Below are positions 22,161-35,125 of a stretch of 64,000 nucleotides of DNA, in pieces (position 1 is the first letter of the stretch; the number at the start of each line of letters is the position of its first letter). The translations under genes and the position numbers were made by a program. The stretch spans positions 201,848,718 to 201,912,717 of the forward strand of contig CM060688.1 of the NCBI GenBank assembly GCA_030686995.1. Direction: 5' to 3'. Below the pieces are notes generated by a model. The model made no database searches and was not told the origin of the DNA. It worked only from the letters and a program-made list of their open reading frames with translations. The stretch comes from Artemisia argyi (taxonomy: Eukaryota > Streptophyta > Magnoliopsida > Asterales > Asteraceae).

Positions 22161-22892
22161 CCTTTCTTCTTGCACTAGTAGATCTATAAACGTTTGACTA
22201 GAGTTGAATCATTAGTTAATAATAATAATAATAATAAGATTGTTTCTGTTGTCTGTTTGTGTGTCTGTGTTTCTGTCCAACAAGATCCTCGCCACAAAAC
22301 ACCAGGATGGGATGGATGGATGGATTTTTCTTCTTTTTCGTTTTTTTTTTAGAAAATACTACCACCACAAAGATACTTTCTTTTTTGTGAATATTTAATA
22401 AAAGAAAAGAAAAGAAAAAGTGTTGCATTTGACTATTTTAAAGAAAGAGTTTATTTTCTATCATAAATTTCATATATATCTATATTACAATCATTTAATA
22501 CATTATATATATTGCTTTTAAAACATGATATAAGTACTGGAATGGTACCCGCGTAATGCGGCAGCGGGTACCTATGACTATATTTTGCGTTATTCGGTTA
22601 TTCAGTTACACATTTAGTTGCCTTTATGCTTTATAAGTAGAGATGGTAGAGATTGTTAAGTAAAATAATTTAGTTTGAACAACCAACCTGTTTTCTAACC
22701 AATTAATTTTAAAATACTTCCATAATAAGCAAGTAAAAGTCTGAATTTTAAGCATTTCTAATTATAAAATAGTCCCAAATGCATTATATAGTAGTATAGA
22801 TAGTGAAATTTCATGTTTTCAAAGAGAGATATGAAATTAGCCTGAAGAAAAATAAAAAACAGACAACACTTGGTCGCACCTTTCACGAGAGA
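22161..22892. repeat. Duplication unit B, left part (WNK upstream region)
   Basis: Paralogous to about 20075-21195 minus the MITE. It ends exactly at the Athila target duplication. Confidence 0.8.
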
Positions 22893-22897
22893 CGCAA

Positions 22898-25800
22898 TGA
22901 TTGGGTCTAAACTAGTCAACTTTTATTAGTCAACCACTTGTGAATGGTCAACCGTAAAAGTCAAACTAATCAAGCCAATTCTCCGTGGATAGTATAGTGT
23001 GTCCCCGGGTCGTTATGTCCCAGCGAGATTGAAATGGTGCTTTGGAAATCGTTTATGAGTGAGTGGGACTGAGGACAGTAGCCCAGATGATGTGGAATTG
23101 ATTTTGCTACTGTTATTTTGGTATTGGTACACAGATATAATATTCAAAAAAATCAGATACCAGATATATGCACGTATTCACAATTCAGATCACGTAACAG
23201 ACAGAGAAAGTGGGATTTTGGTTTTTAACAAACTACAGGGGGTGCTTTTGACACTTTTTGAAACTTAAAATTAAAAATGAAAATGAAATTATGAAAATGA
23301 TTAAAATATTATTTAAATATTATTTAATTAATAAAACTATTTAAAATCTAAATTAAATCTAATTTAAATTAACTAATAATTATAACTAATACAAATTAAA
23401 CTAAAAATTTGCAAAAATAATTTCTAAACTTAAATTAGAACTTGAAGAAAGTATAAAAAATGAAAATAAATGTTTTTGTCTTTTTGTGGATTTTTTTATT
23501 AATTAAAAACTATTTAACTTAATTTAACTAATTAAACTACTTTTAATTACTATTAATACTAAATTAACTTAGAAAATTATGATAAAATTTATAAAATTAC
23601 TTAACCATCACTGGAATCCTAAAAAATTATAAAAACCTCTAAAAATTATATTTAAGGCTAATCCACTAATTATTTACCTTTTAATTAACTTAAGTCTAAT
23701 TTAAACAAATAAAATAAGAAAAATGGAAAATGAACAGTAGAATTTAAAAATATATTTTCTAAAAGTCTATTATACTATATTAAGGCTAGGAAAAATATAA
23801 AATCTAGGTTTTACTTTATAAAAACTAAATATGATATTTAATACTTAATATTAATTAATAATAAAGAAAATTAAAATTAAATCTAATTAATACTAAATGA
23901 CAGAATAAAAATCTAGGAAAATTACTTAATTTAATTTAATATATAAGGTAATTATTAAAAATATAAAAATACTAAGTACTTAACTAAAATCTAAAAATGA
24001 AAATTAAAATTAAGTTGAATTAAATAGAAACTATCACTTATTTTAAACTTGATTTTTTTTTGGATTTTTCTTTTACAAACTAACTTTACCACTGAAAATA
24101 GAAAACTTTTGTAAAACCACTTTTGAAAATAGCTTATAAATAAGCTGTAACACCCCCTTGGCTTATACAGTTGACTTATGTTGACTGTGTGGGTAATTAA
24201 GCACAAATGACTATGGGTGGGTCCCACAATGGTGAAAATAGGTTCAAATCAGTTAAACATACTCAGATAAGCCAGAAATAGCAAGCAATAAGCACAATTA
24301 AGCTGAATGCAATGAAATAAGCACTTTGCAATAACAATCTGAACACAGGTTTGGGGACAAACTTGATGGGGCTAACCAGGTGGGGTCCACTGAGTTTAAG
24401 GTCAAACAGATGGTCAATCCACACTCCCTGGTAGGAGGGGGGTTGGAAAAAGTCAAATGGAACCACCAGGGTCCACTAGGGTGGTCTACAACCACCACTT
24501 AAGGTGGTGGTGTGGGTGAGGTCTGCTGGTGCAGGGGAATTGCTTGCCCTGCAAGTGATTTCCCTGGCCTGTGGGGCCCACAAAAAATTTCACAAAAATC
24601 AAACAAAAATAGGAGCTTAAAGATCAGCTTGTAGGCTATAACCACAACAAGTTTCAGCCCTTAACTCCCATCACACAGATCACAATTCAACTTGGAATTT
24701 TTGCAAAAAACTGAGAAAGTGAAATTTGACTTTTGAAGAAAAATGGTTCTTTGACTTTTGTGAGTTTGATTCTTGATTTAGTGACTGAAAATGGATGTTT
24801 GAGCTAGATTAAGACCAAGATTACCTAAACCACTCACAAATGATTGGAAATGGGGCATATGCCACTTCTGTAACCAATCAGAGGGTATAATCTTGATAGT
24901 TACTATTCTTTTTGACTTTTTAATGACTAGGCCTTGTGATTTAGTTATGTTCTGAGGTCATGTGACACTAAGAAACTTAGGTAAGCAAGAAATAATGACA
25001 AGAACTCAGCTGAGCACACAGAAACATACAAATCCAAACACTACTTATAGAAACAGATTATTGAATGAACTTAGTAAACAAGGATTAAAACTAAATTTAT
25101 GAATCAGAAACTACTAATATAGCTATAAGACAGCAAATTAATCAAATTTAAACTACAAATGAGAACAATAGAAAGGAACTGAGAACAAAGGGATTTGCTT
25201 ACAAATTTTTGCACTCCTGCTATATTCAAGAACCAAGGACCATGAAACCTTTTCTAACATCCCCCATGGGATACTAAACCAAGGGCTTCCATTTCACACC
25301 TTACTCCAGCAATGAACTCCATAAACCTGTCGTGTTGACTTTTGTTGACCATTTTGTGTTTTTGAGTTTTTTGTCACTAGGCTAATTTTAATTGTTACTA
25401 ATAGCTTATATAAGCTATAAGGGAGCTTATGTGGGCCTAGTAGTCCAGTACATTACAAAATAACAATACTTGAGCTTAATGATGATATTGAATTTGAAAT
25501 AAAATTGCATAAGATGAAAAAGCTATGGAAACTTGAAATTACTTGATTGAAAAGAGTTACAATACAATAAAGATGCTTAATATACTGCTTAAGAGCTAAA
25601 AATTACACTAGGAAATTAAATTTGCATTATACGACATATATTAAAACTAATTAACTAACTAACTCTTCCTTGCATTCCTCTTCTATTTATAGCCACCCAT
25701 TAGGGTTCCCTTGAGCCTGTGATCAAATCCCACTTCAAATTTGGACCGTTGGATGTCTGAAATGCCCCAATTGGCTGCCACGTGTTTTGGCGGGAAATGA

Positions 25801-26783
25801 GTTTTTGCAAATTGCTCTCTGATAGCGTGCAACTGGGGGGGGGGGGGGCATTGATTGTGGTGTGAAAGGTAGGTGTAGGGGGGGTGGTGGCATTAATTGT
25901 GGGGGGTTCTGGCTTGTGATTGGTGGAGATGGGAGGCTGGTCAAGTGGTGGTGTTGTGAGGAAGGAAAGAAGGTGGGGGAGAAGGTCGTTTGACCTTGTT
26001 TTGACCCGGGTTTTAATTATTAAGGGTGCAATGGGTTTGTGATGTGGGCTGGTATTTCTTGGGCCCAAAGGATTAGGAATGGGTGGGCTGGAAAAGGTAT
26101 TGGATTGGTTAGGAGTAGTATTATTTGTGTTTTGGATCCGGTTTTGGTTTTTGATTTTCACAAGGAACTATTTTGTAATTTGATGAAAGTTTGAGGTGTG
26201 GTCTTGGCATATTTCCAATTTATTTCCAAGGGTGTAATATGCCACATCATGAATAGTATAAGGTCCTGGCATGAATTTTTCAATTTATTTTCACCAGGGA
26301 CTGAAACCGTCAAACTTTCAAACTTCAGGGACCATTTGTGTAATTTTCACCAAACTTTCACCAAGGACCAATCCTGTCATAAAAGGTTAGTGCAAGGACA
26401 AAATTTGTTTTTCTCAAAGTTTTTCATATCCCAGGGACCATTTTTGACAATTTTCAAAGTTCAGGGACTAAACTTGACATTTTGTGAAAGTTTTCACCAA
26501 AGGACTAATTATGTAACTTTTTAATTTATAAGGACCTTTGGTGACTTTTTCAAGTTTTTAGAATGACCAGGGACTAGATTTGACAACTTTTGAAAGTTGG
26601 GGGACTGAAATTGCCAATTATGCAAACTTTGTGCGTTTTTCATCTGTTTTTGGTATTTTTGCATTTGAAACATGTAAAATACTTTCCTGGGATATTTTCA
26701 CTATTTTGATTCATTATTGAGTGTTTTTGGATGTTTTGGCAGTTCAGAATGGTATAAAATGATGCGTATTTACACACTTATCA
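22898..26783 (-). repeat. Athila 3' LTR (3886 bp)
   Basis: Starts TGATTGGGTCTAAAC and ends ACACTTATCA in + orientation; pairs with 56705-60583. Very AT-rich from 23270 to 24040, with repeated AGGGACTGAAATTG-like phrases at 26200-26610. Right and left LTRs differ at 30-odd sites by eye, plus an 11-bp indel near 23320. Confidence 0.95.
25683..25692 (-). promoter_or_regulatory. TATA box of the Athila LTR
   Basis: Minus strand CTATAAATAG, identical in the other LTR at 59481-59490. It places U3 at about 1.1 kb and leaves a long R-U5 of about 2.75 kb. Confidence 0.6.
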
Positions 26784-26800
26784 ATCCCCCACACTAAAAC
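26784..26800 (-). other. Athila polypurine tract
   Basis: Minus strand TTTTAGTGTGGGGGAT directly before the 3' LTR; the purine-rich TAGTGTGGGGGA form is typical of Athila/Tat elements. Confidence 0.75.
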
Positions 26801-26839
26801 ATTGCTAGTCCCTAGCAATCTTTTGAGAAAAACTTGATG

Positions 26840-27240
26840 GATTTGAGAATCTCTTTACCAAAAGCCATCACTTCTGGAGTAGCCAGGTGTAAGAACTGTG
26901 GCACACCTGATAACCGTGTGATTTTGAGCAAACCACCAGCTGTCAACGGATTTGATTTGTCTTTACCAAAAGCCGTTTGCTTCTGGACTAGCCAGCATCT
27001 TGATGGACTAAGTCAACATCTTGGTGAGCTGATTACCAATTATGGATTTTCTACTGCCTTTACCACAAGCCATAATCTTGCGGGCTAGCCAACTCATTTG
27101 CTTATGAGGATACGGGGGAGCTGAGGAACCATACAATTTTTGGCAAATTGCCAGCCATCAACGGGTTTGAGATGTCTTTACCAAGAGCCGTTTGCTCCTG
27201 GACTAGCCAATCCCTTTGTCATTTAGACTTTGGCGGACTG
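26840..27240. repeat. Four imperfect ~100-bp repeats downstream of integrase
   Basis: Each unit contains CTTTACCAAAAGCCGTTTGC-like sequence followed by CTGGACTAGCC. Units near 26855, 26960, 27055 and 27173. Non-coding, in the Athila 3' untranslated region. Confidence 0.65.
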
Positions 27241-27492
27241 ATTACCACAAAAATTTTGAAATAAAGTGAAAAATTTTGAAAAATTTAGGCCTAAAAACGG
27301 GGGTACTTAGAAAGTTTTGTGATAAAATTCGTAAGAATTTCCCCCCCCCCCCCCACACTAGAACTGAATATTGTCCTCAATATTCAAAGTCCCGGCTATT
27401 ATGCCGAATCTCTGAACGGAAAAAGCTAATATGCAAATCTAACTGTGGAAATATCGATTTATTTTTCACTTTATTCATCTGTACATACAATC

Positions 27493-27534
<42 letters not shown>

Positions 27535-27692
27535 AGAACTTATATACATATTTACTTTTCAAATGGTGGGGGACGGCCACTCCCCCACACTAGGGTGGTA
27601 GAAAGTAGAAAGAAGTCAGAAATACGGGTGAAAACCCATATATGTTGCTAATTTTTGTTCACCGAGTCACTAGCTTGACTCGATCCCCAAAT
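27241..27692. other. Athila 3' untranslated region with homopolymers
   Basis: Poly-C at about 27342-27355 and a poly-T run of about 36 at 27497-27533. No ORF of substance. Confidence 0.6.
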
Positions 27693-28735
27693 TCATTGGT
27701 CCATGGGGAAAGTTTGGAGATCCGGGACAACCATGGGTGGTATGTCCTCTCCAAAATAATGTTTCAATCTATGACCATTCACTTTGAAGTTGGGACCTTC
27801 GGGTTGAGATAACTCAACAGTCCCGTATGGATATACTTTAGCAATAGTGAATGGTTCGGTCCATCGGGTTTTTAATTTCCCCGAGAAGATCTTTAATCTT
27901 GAGTTGAAAAGAAGGACTCTGTCACCGACGTTAAAAACGCGGTTCTTAATTTTAGAGTCGTGAATCTTCTTTGTCTTTTCTTTGTAGATCAAAGAGTTCT
28001 CGTAGGCTTGATCACGAAGTTCATTTAATTCATTGATTTGAACCTTACGGTGATCACCCGCTTTATGAAGGTCGTAGTTTGCATGTTTCAAGGCCCAGTA
28101 GGCTTTGTGCTCGAGCTCGATCGGTAAATGACACGCCTTCCCGTATACAAGCTTGTATGGAGTACACCCGATGGGTGTTTTGTAAGCTGTACGGAAAGCC
28201 CAGAGTGCATCATCTAGTTTATCCGACCAGGAAGCACGGTTTTCACCTACTGTCCTCTCAAGAATCCTTTTTATACCACGGTTGGAAACCTCCACCTGCC
28301 CACTTGTTTGTGGGTGATACGCGGTAGAAAGACGATGAGTAACACCGTACTTGAGCATGACTTTTGCAAATTGATCATTGCAAAAGTGAGTACCGCGATC
28401 ACTAATGATGGCACGTGGAGTTCCAAAACGAGCAAAGAGGGATTTCAAGAATTTCACAACAACTCGGGCATCGTTAGTGGGTAAGGCCTTAGCCTCAACC
28501 CATTTTGACAAGTAGTCAACAGCCACGAGTATGTATTTGTTTCCACGAGAAGATGGGAATGGCCCCATAAAGTCAATGCCCCAGACGTCAAAGATTTCAC
28601 AAACTTGAATGGCATTTTGTGGCATTTCGTTCTTTTGTGAAATATTCCCGTGACGCTGACAAGCATCACAGGCTTTGACTAACTCGTGGGCATCCTTATA
28701 GATTGTGGGCCAATAGAAACCGGAATCAAACATGG
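27693..28735 (-). pseudogene. Athila integrase, N-terminal zinc-finger deletion
   Basis: Encodes the catalytic core with the three acidic residues in [16 protein letters not shown] and SGQVEVSN. This is the DDE enzyme that joins retroelement cDNA to host DNA. The C-terminal part ([19 protein letters not shown] to [13 protein letters not shown]) is complete to the stop. Its start is abnormal. The upstream frame breaks off in KACH and this frame starts in [16 protein letters not shown], so the His residues of the HHCC zinc finger and roughly 15-20 residues are missing, with a frame change. The Cys pair CDACQ remains. Confidence 0.85.
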
Positions 28736-30569
28736 CAAGCCTTGAGAATATCAGTGGCTTCCTGTTCGTATACACATCGCCTGATGACTTGATCGGCACA
28801 GATTTTGAAGAGGAAGGGGTCGTCCCAGAAGTAATGTTTAACATCTTTGAAGAATTTTTTCTTCTGTTGGGACGTCAACCCCTTCACTATGAAGTTACCC
28901 GCATGGTAATTTGCAAAGTCTGCAAACCATGGGGTAGTAGAGTCACCACGAAAAGCAACCGCATTGAGTGTCTCGAGAGGAAATGTTTCATTTATTTCCT
29001 TTTTCTCGGACACATCCTGATGAGGGTTTTCTAATCGTGAGAGATGATCAGCAGCAAGGTTCTCGGCTCCTTTTTTATCACGGATAATGATATCAAATTC
29101 CTGAAGGAGGAGAACCCAACGGAGAAGCCTCGGCTTTGCATCTTGTTTTGCAAATAGGTATTTCAAAGCCGAGTGATCCGTGTACGCTACGCATTTAGTC
29201 AAGATTAAATATGACTGGAATTTCTCAAAGGCATACACCACAGCTAGGAGTTCTTTTTCAGTGGTGGTGTAATGACCTTGAGCCTCAGTCATAGTTTTGC
29301 TTGCGTAGTGTATAGGCTGAAAGTATTTTGCTTTTCGTTGCCCCAAGACCGCACCTATGGCAAAATCACTAGCATCGCACATAAGCTCAAAAGGTTGGTC
29401 CCAATCGGGGGCAACAAGAATCGGTGCCTCGGTAAGCTTTTTCTTTAATGTTTCAAAAGCTTCGATGCACTCAGGAGAGAAGATGAAAGGAGCATCCTTA
29501 TCGAGGAGATGGGTCATAGGCCGGGCAATCTTAGAAAAATCTTGGATAAACCTACAGTAGAAGCCGGCATGACCCAAAAAGCTCCTAACACCTTTTACGG
29601 TGGTGGGATGAGGTAATTTAGCAATGACATCGATTTTAGCTTTGTCAACCTCAATCCCGTCTTTTGAAATTTTATGGCCGAGGACAATGCCTTCCTTGAC
29701 CATAAAGTGGCTCTTCTCCCAGTTGAGGCTTAGATTCGTTTCTTTGCAACGTTTAAGCATCTGTTCCAAGTGGGAGAGGCAAGTCTGGAATGAATCCCCG
29801 ATGACTGAAAAGTCATCCATGAATACCTCCATAGTTTTCCCGATCATGTCGGAAAAAATAGACATCATGCACCTCTGGAACGTGCCTGGTGCATTACATA
29901 AGCCGAAAGGCATACGTCTGCAAGCAAAAGTTCCGTAGGGGCATGTGAAGGTAGTCTTCTCTTGATCCTGGGGATCAATGGGGATTTGGAAGTAACCCGA
30001 GAAGCCATCGAGGAAGCAGTAGTATTCATTCCTCGCAAGTCTTTCGAGCATTTGGTCCATAAAAGGGAGAGGAAAATGGTCTTTGCGGGTGGCTTCATTC
30101 AACTTTCGATAGTCAATACAAACTCGCCAACCCGTGAGCAAACGAGTTGGAATCAACTCGTTATCCTCGTTGGTGACAACGGTAATGCCACCCTTTTTGG
30201 GAACACAATGAATTGGGCTAACCCAAGGACTGTCAGATATATGATAAATCAATCCCGCATCAAGAAGTTTAAGAACTTCTTGTTTGATAACTTCGTGGAT
30301 TTTTGGATTTACCCTTCTCTGATGTTGCACAGCTGGCTTAAAGTCATCCTCCATTAAGATTTTATGAGTACAAAAGTTCGGGCTTATGCCCTTAATGTCG
30401 GAGAGTTTCCAAGCAATTGCTTGCTTGTTTGACTTAAGAACCTTTAGGAGTGCAGCCTTTTCCTCATCTTTTAAGTCTTTGGCAATAATGACGGGTAATT
30501 TATTATCACCCTCCAGAAATGCATATTCTAGATGAGGAGGCAAGTCCTTGAGCTCAACCTCGGGGAAGT
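28736..30569 (-). pseudogene. Athila reverse transcriptase and RNase H
   Basis: Open for about 610 codons up to the Tekay insertion. RT motifs in order: [37 protein letters not shown], the catalytic VFMDDFSV (29812-29823, an FMDD variant of YxDD), and [16 protein letters not shown]. RNase H follows: [38 protein letters not shown] and TDHSALKYL, with the acidic residues kept. It copies element RNA into DNA and degrades the template. The 5' side was contiguous, in the same frame, with the protease part now at 53278 and beyond; the Tekay insertion separates them. Confidence 0.9.
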
Positions 30570-30574
30570 CTTCA

Positions 30575-33500
30575 TGTGACAACTGGCAAATTAGGGAGTT
30601 ATTTCGAAAACCCGCATTACATTAAAGTTCGTTTATAAATTTATATTTGGAATTTTATTCGTAACGAACTTGAAAAACCAATATTTTAGTTGGTTATATC
30701 TAAAACTTTTATGGAATCGAATTTGGATTATCGATGCGATGAGATTTATTTCGAAATTTTATTGGCACTACGTTGACTCCGGCACTAGAATAACCTAACT
30801 AAAGTTTTATGTCTTGAGTCTACGGATTCGGCTATATATATTTATTTATGGAACTCTCGTGAGATATTAAATGTTTTGAAACGGGTTACGGGTTTTGGTC
30901 CGTGTATTGCACACCTAGTCACCTTACCCTAGACATTATTAATATCCTTATTAATAATATTATTAGCATTATTATTATTATTAGAAAGAAAAAGAAAAGA
31001 ATGAAAAAAAAAAAAAAAAAAAAAATAGAGTAAACTACAAATCGTCCTTGTGGTTACAGACTTTTCACACCACACACACAAAACACCATTTTCATTCTCT
31101 CTCTCCTTTGCAAACCCTCTTCGCCGCCATCTTTTCCGGCAGCCGCCGCTCCACCGCCGGTCTTACAACACAACCATCACCACCATCTTCATCCCCTCCT
31201 CACGATCTTTCTTTTGAGCCATCACACGCGCCGAATAACAAAACCCCACACCTTCTTTTTCGTTGATTCACCGCCGAGTTTAGATCCACCAACACCTTTG
31301 TTTGTGGTTTTGATTGTAGATACGGTAAGGGACACGTGTTTTCACGCGTGAGTTGACTCAACCGAGTCAACTCGGTTTAGTTTTGTTTTCTTGGATTAAA
31401 TAACGATTGGGATAAAATTTTGATAATAAAATTTAAGGGGTTTTGTAAGATAGTAGTGAGAAAAGGAATTTTGATGATGAAAACTTGTTTGGTATCCATT
31501 CGTGGGTTTGATTTGTGGTCGATCCGTTTAACCGTGAGCCTTGACTCACGGCTCAGCTTGTATACATGTTTTTATCATGGTATTGTGAAGGTAAGGACCA
31601 AGGGTTAAGAGCAGATTGATCTCTTGTTATTATGCTACTGATTTTTGTTGTTGTTATTGGGATTTGCGTGACCCATGAGGTCCGTTTGGTTTTACTTGTG
31701 GCTCGTTGGAGCTAAACCAAGACCCACAAGGGTCTCTTGGATGAGCTTTGGCTCGACAAGAGGTGAGCCGAGACCCAAAGGGTTCGGCAATAACCCTCAC
31801 ATGGTACCTGATGTCTAGTTGAATTGGCGTTTTTGCTACTAGTTATTATTATTGTGGTTTTCTTGTTGTTGCTGACCTTATTATTGTGTTATCAATCTGA
31901 TGGTGACCGAACGGGATGGGAAGAGCCGAGACCCTTTTGTGGTCTTGGCGATGGAATTATTATTTTGTGGAGTTGTTGTCGAAGGAAATATGGGGACCGA
32001 TTGTGAGACGGTCAACTAGAATGACGGAGATAGGTTAGTCGGGTGCCGTAGTCGGACCCTATTGTTGTAGCACGTGTTTTGGGAAGTTGTTGGACGGAGA
32101 TTAATTACTTGGTTTGACTCAATTATCATTTTATTTGGACTTGGACAATGAGCCGAGAGTGATGATTCGGACATGTGGCCATTTCGTATGACTCGATAAT
32201 TATTTATAATTAAACACAATTAATAAAACTCGTAATAATATTATTAATAATATAAACGTTTATATAAATATATAAACGTGAAAACGTATATATATTTATA
32301 CAAGTGCGTATATTAATAATAAAACGATCACGAGTAATATTATAATAATAACGCGACTATAAATATTATGCTATGAAAGTAGCGTAATAATATTACGAGC
32401 GCTATTATAATTAAACGACCATAATTAACGACGAAATCTTTAACGTTGAATAAATACTAAACCAAATAATATCTTTTTAATAAACGAGGAAAACTATCGA
32501 GTTATACGGGATCGTGGTCACTTGAGTCCAAGTGGTTTATTATTTGTGACGTTCGTGTTGTCACGGATATATGACGATTAATACATTCATTTTCGATAAC
32601 TACGTAACTTATTTAATCGACGGGTTAAATGAGAGCTATTTAGTTGTTTAAATTGAGTATATTAATGAGCATCGTATCCTACGACGCCCATAGGTTGTGG
32701 TATGTGTACGAGAATAATAAGTTGCTAAGTATCTCGTGAGATTGCCAAATTGACGAATTTGGTAAGCTTAACGGTATAATTAGAGAATTTATTAAACTTT
32801 GATATATACCATATAGTACTTTATGTGCAATGTGTGACCTAGGATTCGGGTATAATCCTAGAATGGTATATTAAGTAAATAAATATAGAGGATTACCAAA
32901 TCGACGGATTTGATAGACTTCGATGATTTATTTAAGTAATATATTAGGCTAATATTAGACCCATAGATTGTTTTATCATCCTTATTGTTGTGACTTCTTG
33001 GTTTGAGTTGTGTCGACCCACCACCCGTATGGATACCAAACGCAAATACACCAAACTAATATGAAATGGATTTTCGGAAATAAAACGGATTCTCGTCCGG
33101 GTTTGGGAATATCTTGAATTTGAGGAAATGATTTCTGAACGAGTTGATATTGTTAGGTCGTGCCGAGTCCGTAGTTGCCGTCTTTTGAGTTACTATACAT
33201 CTTACCTCTACCGATTTCTTATTGTTGAATTCTGGACTTGAGGTGAGTCATAGCCCCACTTTTTACTCTTGAACTATGTTTTCAATGATTGGGGTGAGAA
33301 ACGTGCAAATCATTTTACGTGGACTATTATCGCTTTTATATTCTTTCTAAACTTGCTATGCGTATGGACTAGGATATATTGTCAGCTTTAGTCACACCTT
33401 TTGTGTGTACTATTCAAGGTTGGCTTATTTGGTTATTGGTGGATTGTCAGCTTTAGTCACATATATGTTGTGTGCACTATTCAAGGTTGGCTTATTTGAT

Positions 33501-34173
33501 TATGTGGAATTGTCAGCTTTAGTCACATATATGTTGTGTGTACTATTCAAGGTTGGCTTATTTAGATACTGTAGCGTGCACCTATAGGTTATTAATATTT
33601 CGGAGGTTATCCGAGAGATTATTGGTATTGCGGGGGTTACCCGAATATCTATGTTAGTACAGAAGAGTATCCGTGTGTTTTGTTAGTACGGAAGGGTATC
33701 CGTGTGTTTTGTTAGTACGGAAGGGTATCCGTGTGTTTTGTTGGAGCGGAGGGTATCCGCAGGCTTTTAGCGAATCCTTAGTCTAGCTAGCAAGCGTTTT
33801 GCGTACATGTCCACTATATTGAGTTATGAATTTAAACCTATGATCTCACCAGCGAAAGCTGACTTTTAGCACGTTTTCTCAGGAAATTAAGTGATGCTCT
33901 ATGGATGCTTGGATTGGAGGCTTGGCAATGGCACCGGTTATGGATCTATTTTTCTAAAACTCTGATAAACTATTGTGGACCTATTGTTATTTTATTTTGG
34001 GCCTGACTCTGAATGATGTTGGGATAAATGTAAACCTTAAAGCCCCGTTTTGGTTGCATTTTTATTTTGTTTACTTTATCTCGTTCTAGATTGTCTTGTG
34101 TTGGATACCAATCCCCGTAGCACCCCGAAAGCTTGTTGAGTCTTCCGCTGTATCAAATTTTGGGGGTGTTACA
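30575..34173 (+). repeat. Tekay LTR1 (3599 bp)
   Basis: About eight substitutions from LTR2 by eye, all transitions, plus an A-run length change near 31005. Contains a GC-rich leader-like patch (31090-31270), a three-fold repeat of TTGTCAGCTTTAGTCACA-type units of about 60 bp (33380-33570), and three 29-bp GTACGGAAGGGTATCCGTGT-type units (33652-33745). Confidence 0.95.
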
Positions 34174-34176
34174 GAT

Positions 34177-34189
34177 TGGTATCAGAGCC
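34177..34189 (+). other. Primer binding site, unit 1
   Basis: TGGTATCAGAGCC, complementary to the 3' end of initiator tRNA-Met, three bases after LTR1. Confidence 0.9.
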
Positions 34190-34379
34190 AAGGTTATAGA
34201 GAACTAGGTAAATAAACGCCTAAACTATAACCGTATTTTTATTAGAAAATGATCCTTGACCACCGCCCGCCAGCCCGCCAAGCCGAAGCATCATTGTTAT
34301 TATTGAGGTATATTGAGATGATTATCGGATATGGGATTCTTGAGATGATTTGAGGATTTGAGATTTATTGATTTAGTGA

Positions 34380-34470
34380 TATGATGGCGTTTTGAGGAGT
34401 TATATGCGTTTTGAGGATTTATATGCGTTTTGAGGAATTATATGCGTTTTGAGGAATTATATGGCTTGAT
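34380..34470 (+). repeat. Four copies of TATGCGTTTTGAGGAATTA-like unit
   Basis: Short tandem repeat of about 20 bp in the untranslated leader, present in both units (43922-44012 in unit 2). Confidence 0.7.
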
Positions 34471-34717
34471 TGTTTTACGAATGATTTTAGTAATGCGGTA
34501 TTTTAAATCTTTCTTGATATATACGATTTGTAATTATATGATGATTTTGATGCGATATTTTGAGTTCGCGGTTTAATTGTTTTGAAACACTTACACCTAC
34601 CCTACGCCGTTGTCACAAATCATAGCCTCCTTTGCACGTGTCATTATTAAGAATTGTTATTGTTAGTACGCGTCGCCGACTTTATCGCCTCGTGGTTCAC
34701 CTGCTCGGAGATGACGA

Positions 34718-35125
34718 GTGATGGAGTACCCCTTCGACGAGGAGTACGCGGGTAAGCAGAATGATAACCCTCAAGATGAGGAAGAGAATGATGACCCTCA
34801 GGATTGGGAAGAGAATGATCCTCAGGAGGAGGATATGCCTGATGATGATGGGTCGCTAGCACATTCAGTTCAATCTGCGATGCCCGATTCCCCGATACAT
34901 CCGTTAGAACCGGTCTCACCTGATCATCCGTTTTTGTTTGATTCACCACCTGGTAGTCCTGTGGCGTCGGATGCACCTTCTGAGGTTTCTGCTGAGCATG
35001 CAGAGTTAGGTGAGACTGGTAGGATGTGGGCTCAGATTACTGCACAGGGCGAGAGGATCTCGCGGATGTCTGACCGACTTGAGATGGTCATTGCTGAGTT
35101 TATTGTTGAGTTGTTGCGGATTTGA
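34718..35125 (+). CDS. Small acidic ORF upstream of gag, unit 1
   Basis: 135 codons starting MMEYPFDEEYAGKQ. An N-terminal run of Asp/Glu/Pro (DEEENDDPQDWEENDPQEED) is followed by a Pro/Ser linker and a short helical C-terminus (MWAQITAQGERISRMSDRLE). It lies between PBS and gag, in the position where some Asteraceae Tekay elements, as I recall, carry an acidic N-terminal region. It may be a separate leader ORF or a detached gag N-terminus; a stop separates it from gag. The function is unknown. It is open in both units with only a few residue differences, unlike every other ORF here. Confidence 0.45.
   Translation: MMEYPFDEEYAGKQNDNPQDEEENDDPQDWEENDPQEEDMPDDDGSLAHSVQSAMPDSPIHPLEPVSPDHPFLFDSPPGSPVASDAPSEVSAEHAELGETGRMWAQITAQGERISRMSDRLEMVIAEFIVELLRI

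Noticed and set aside
25700..26161. 153-codon Pro/Asn/Thr-rich ORF on the minus strand (and its partner at 59533-59961)
   Set aside because: It lies wholly inside the Athila LTR, has no family resemblance, and the two copies differ in frame around a G run.
28079..30357. Plus-strand ORFs opposite Athila integrase and RT
   Set aside because: Shadows of the minus-strand pol reading frame; no motifs.
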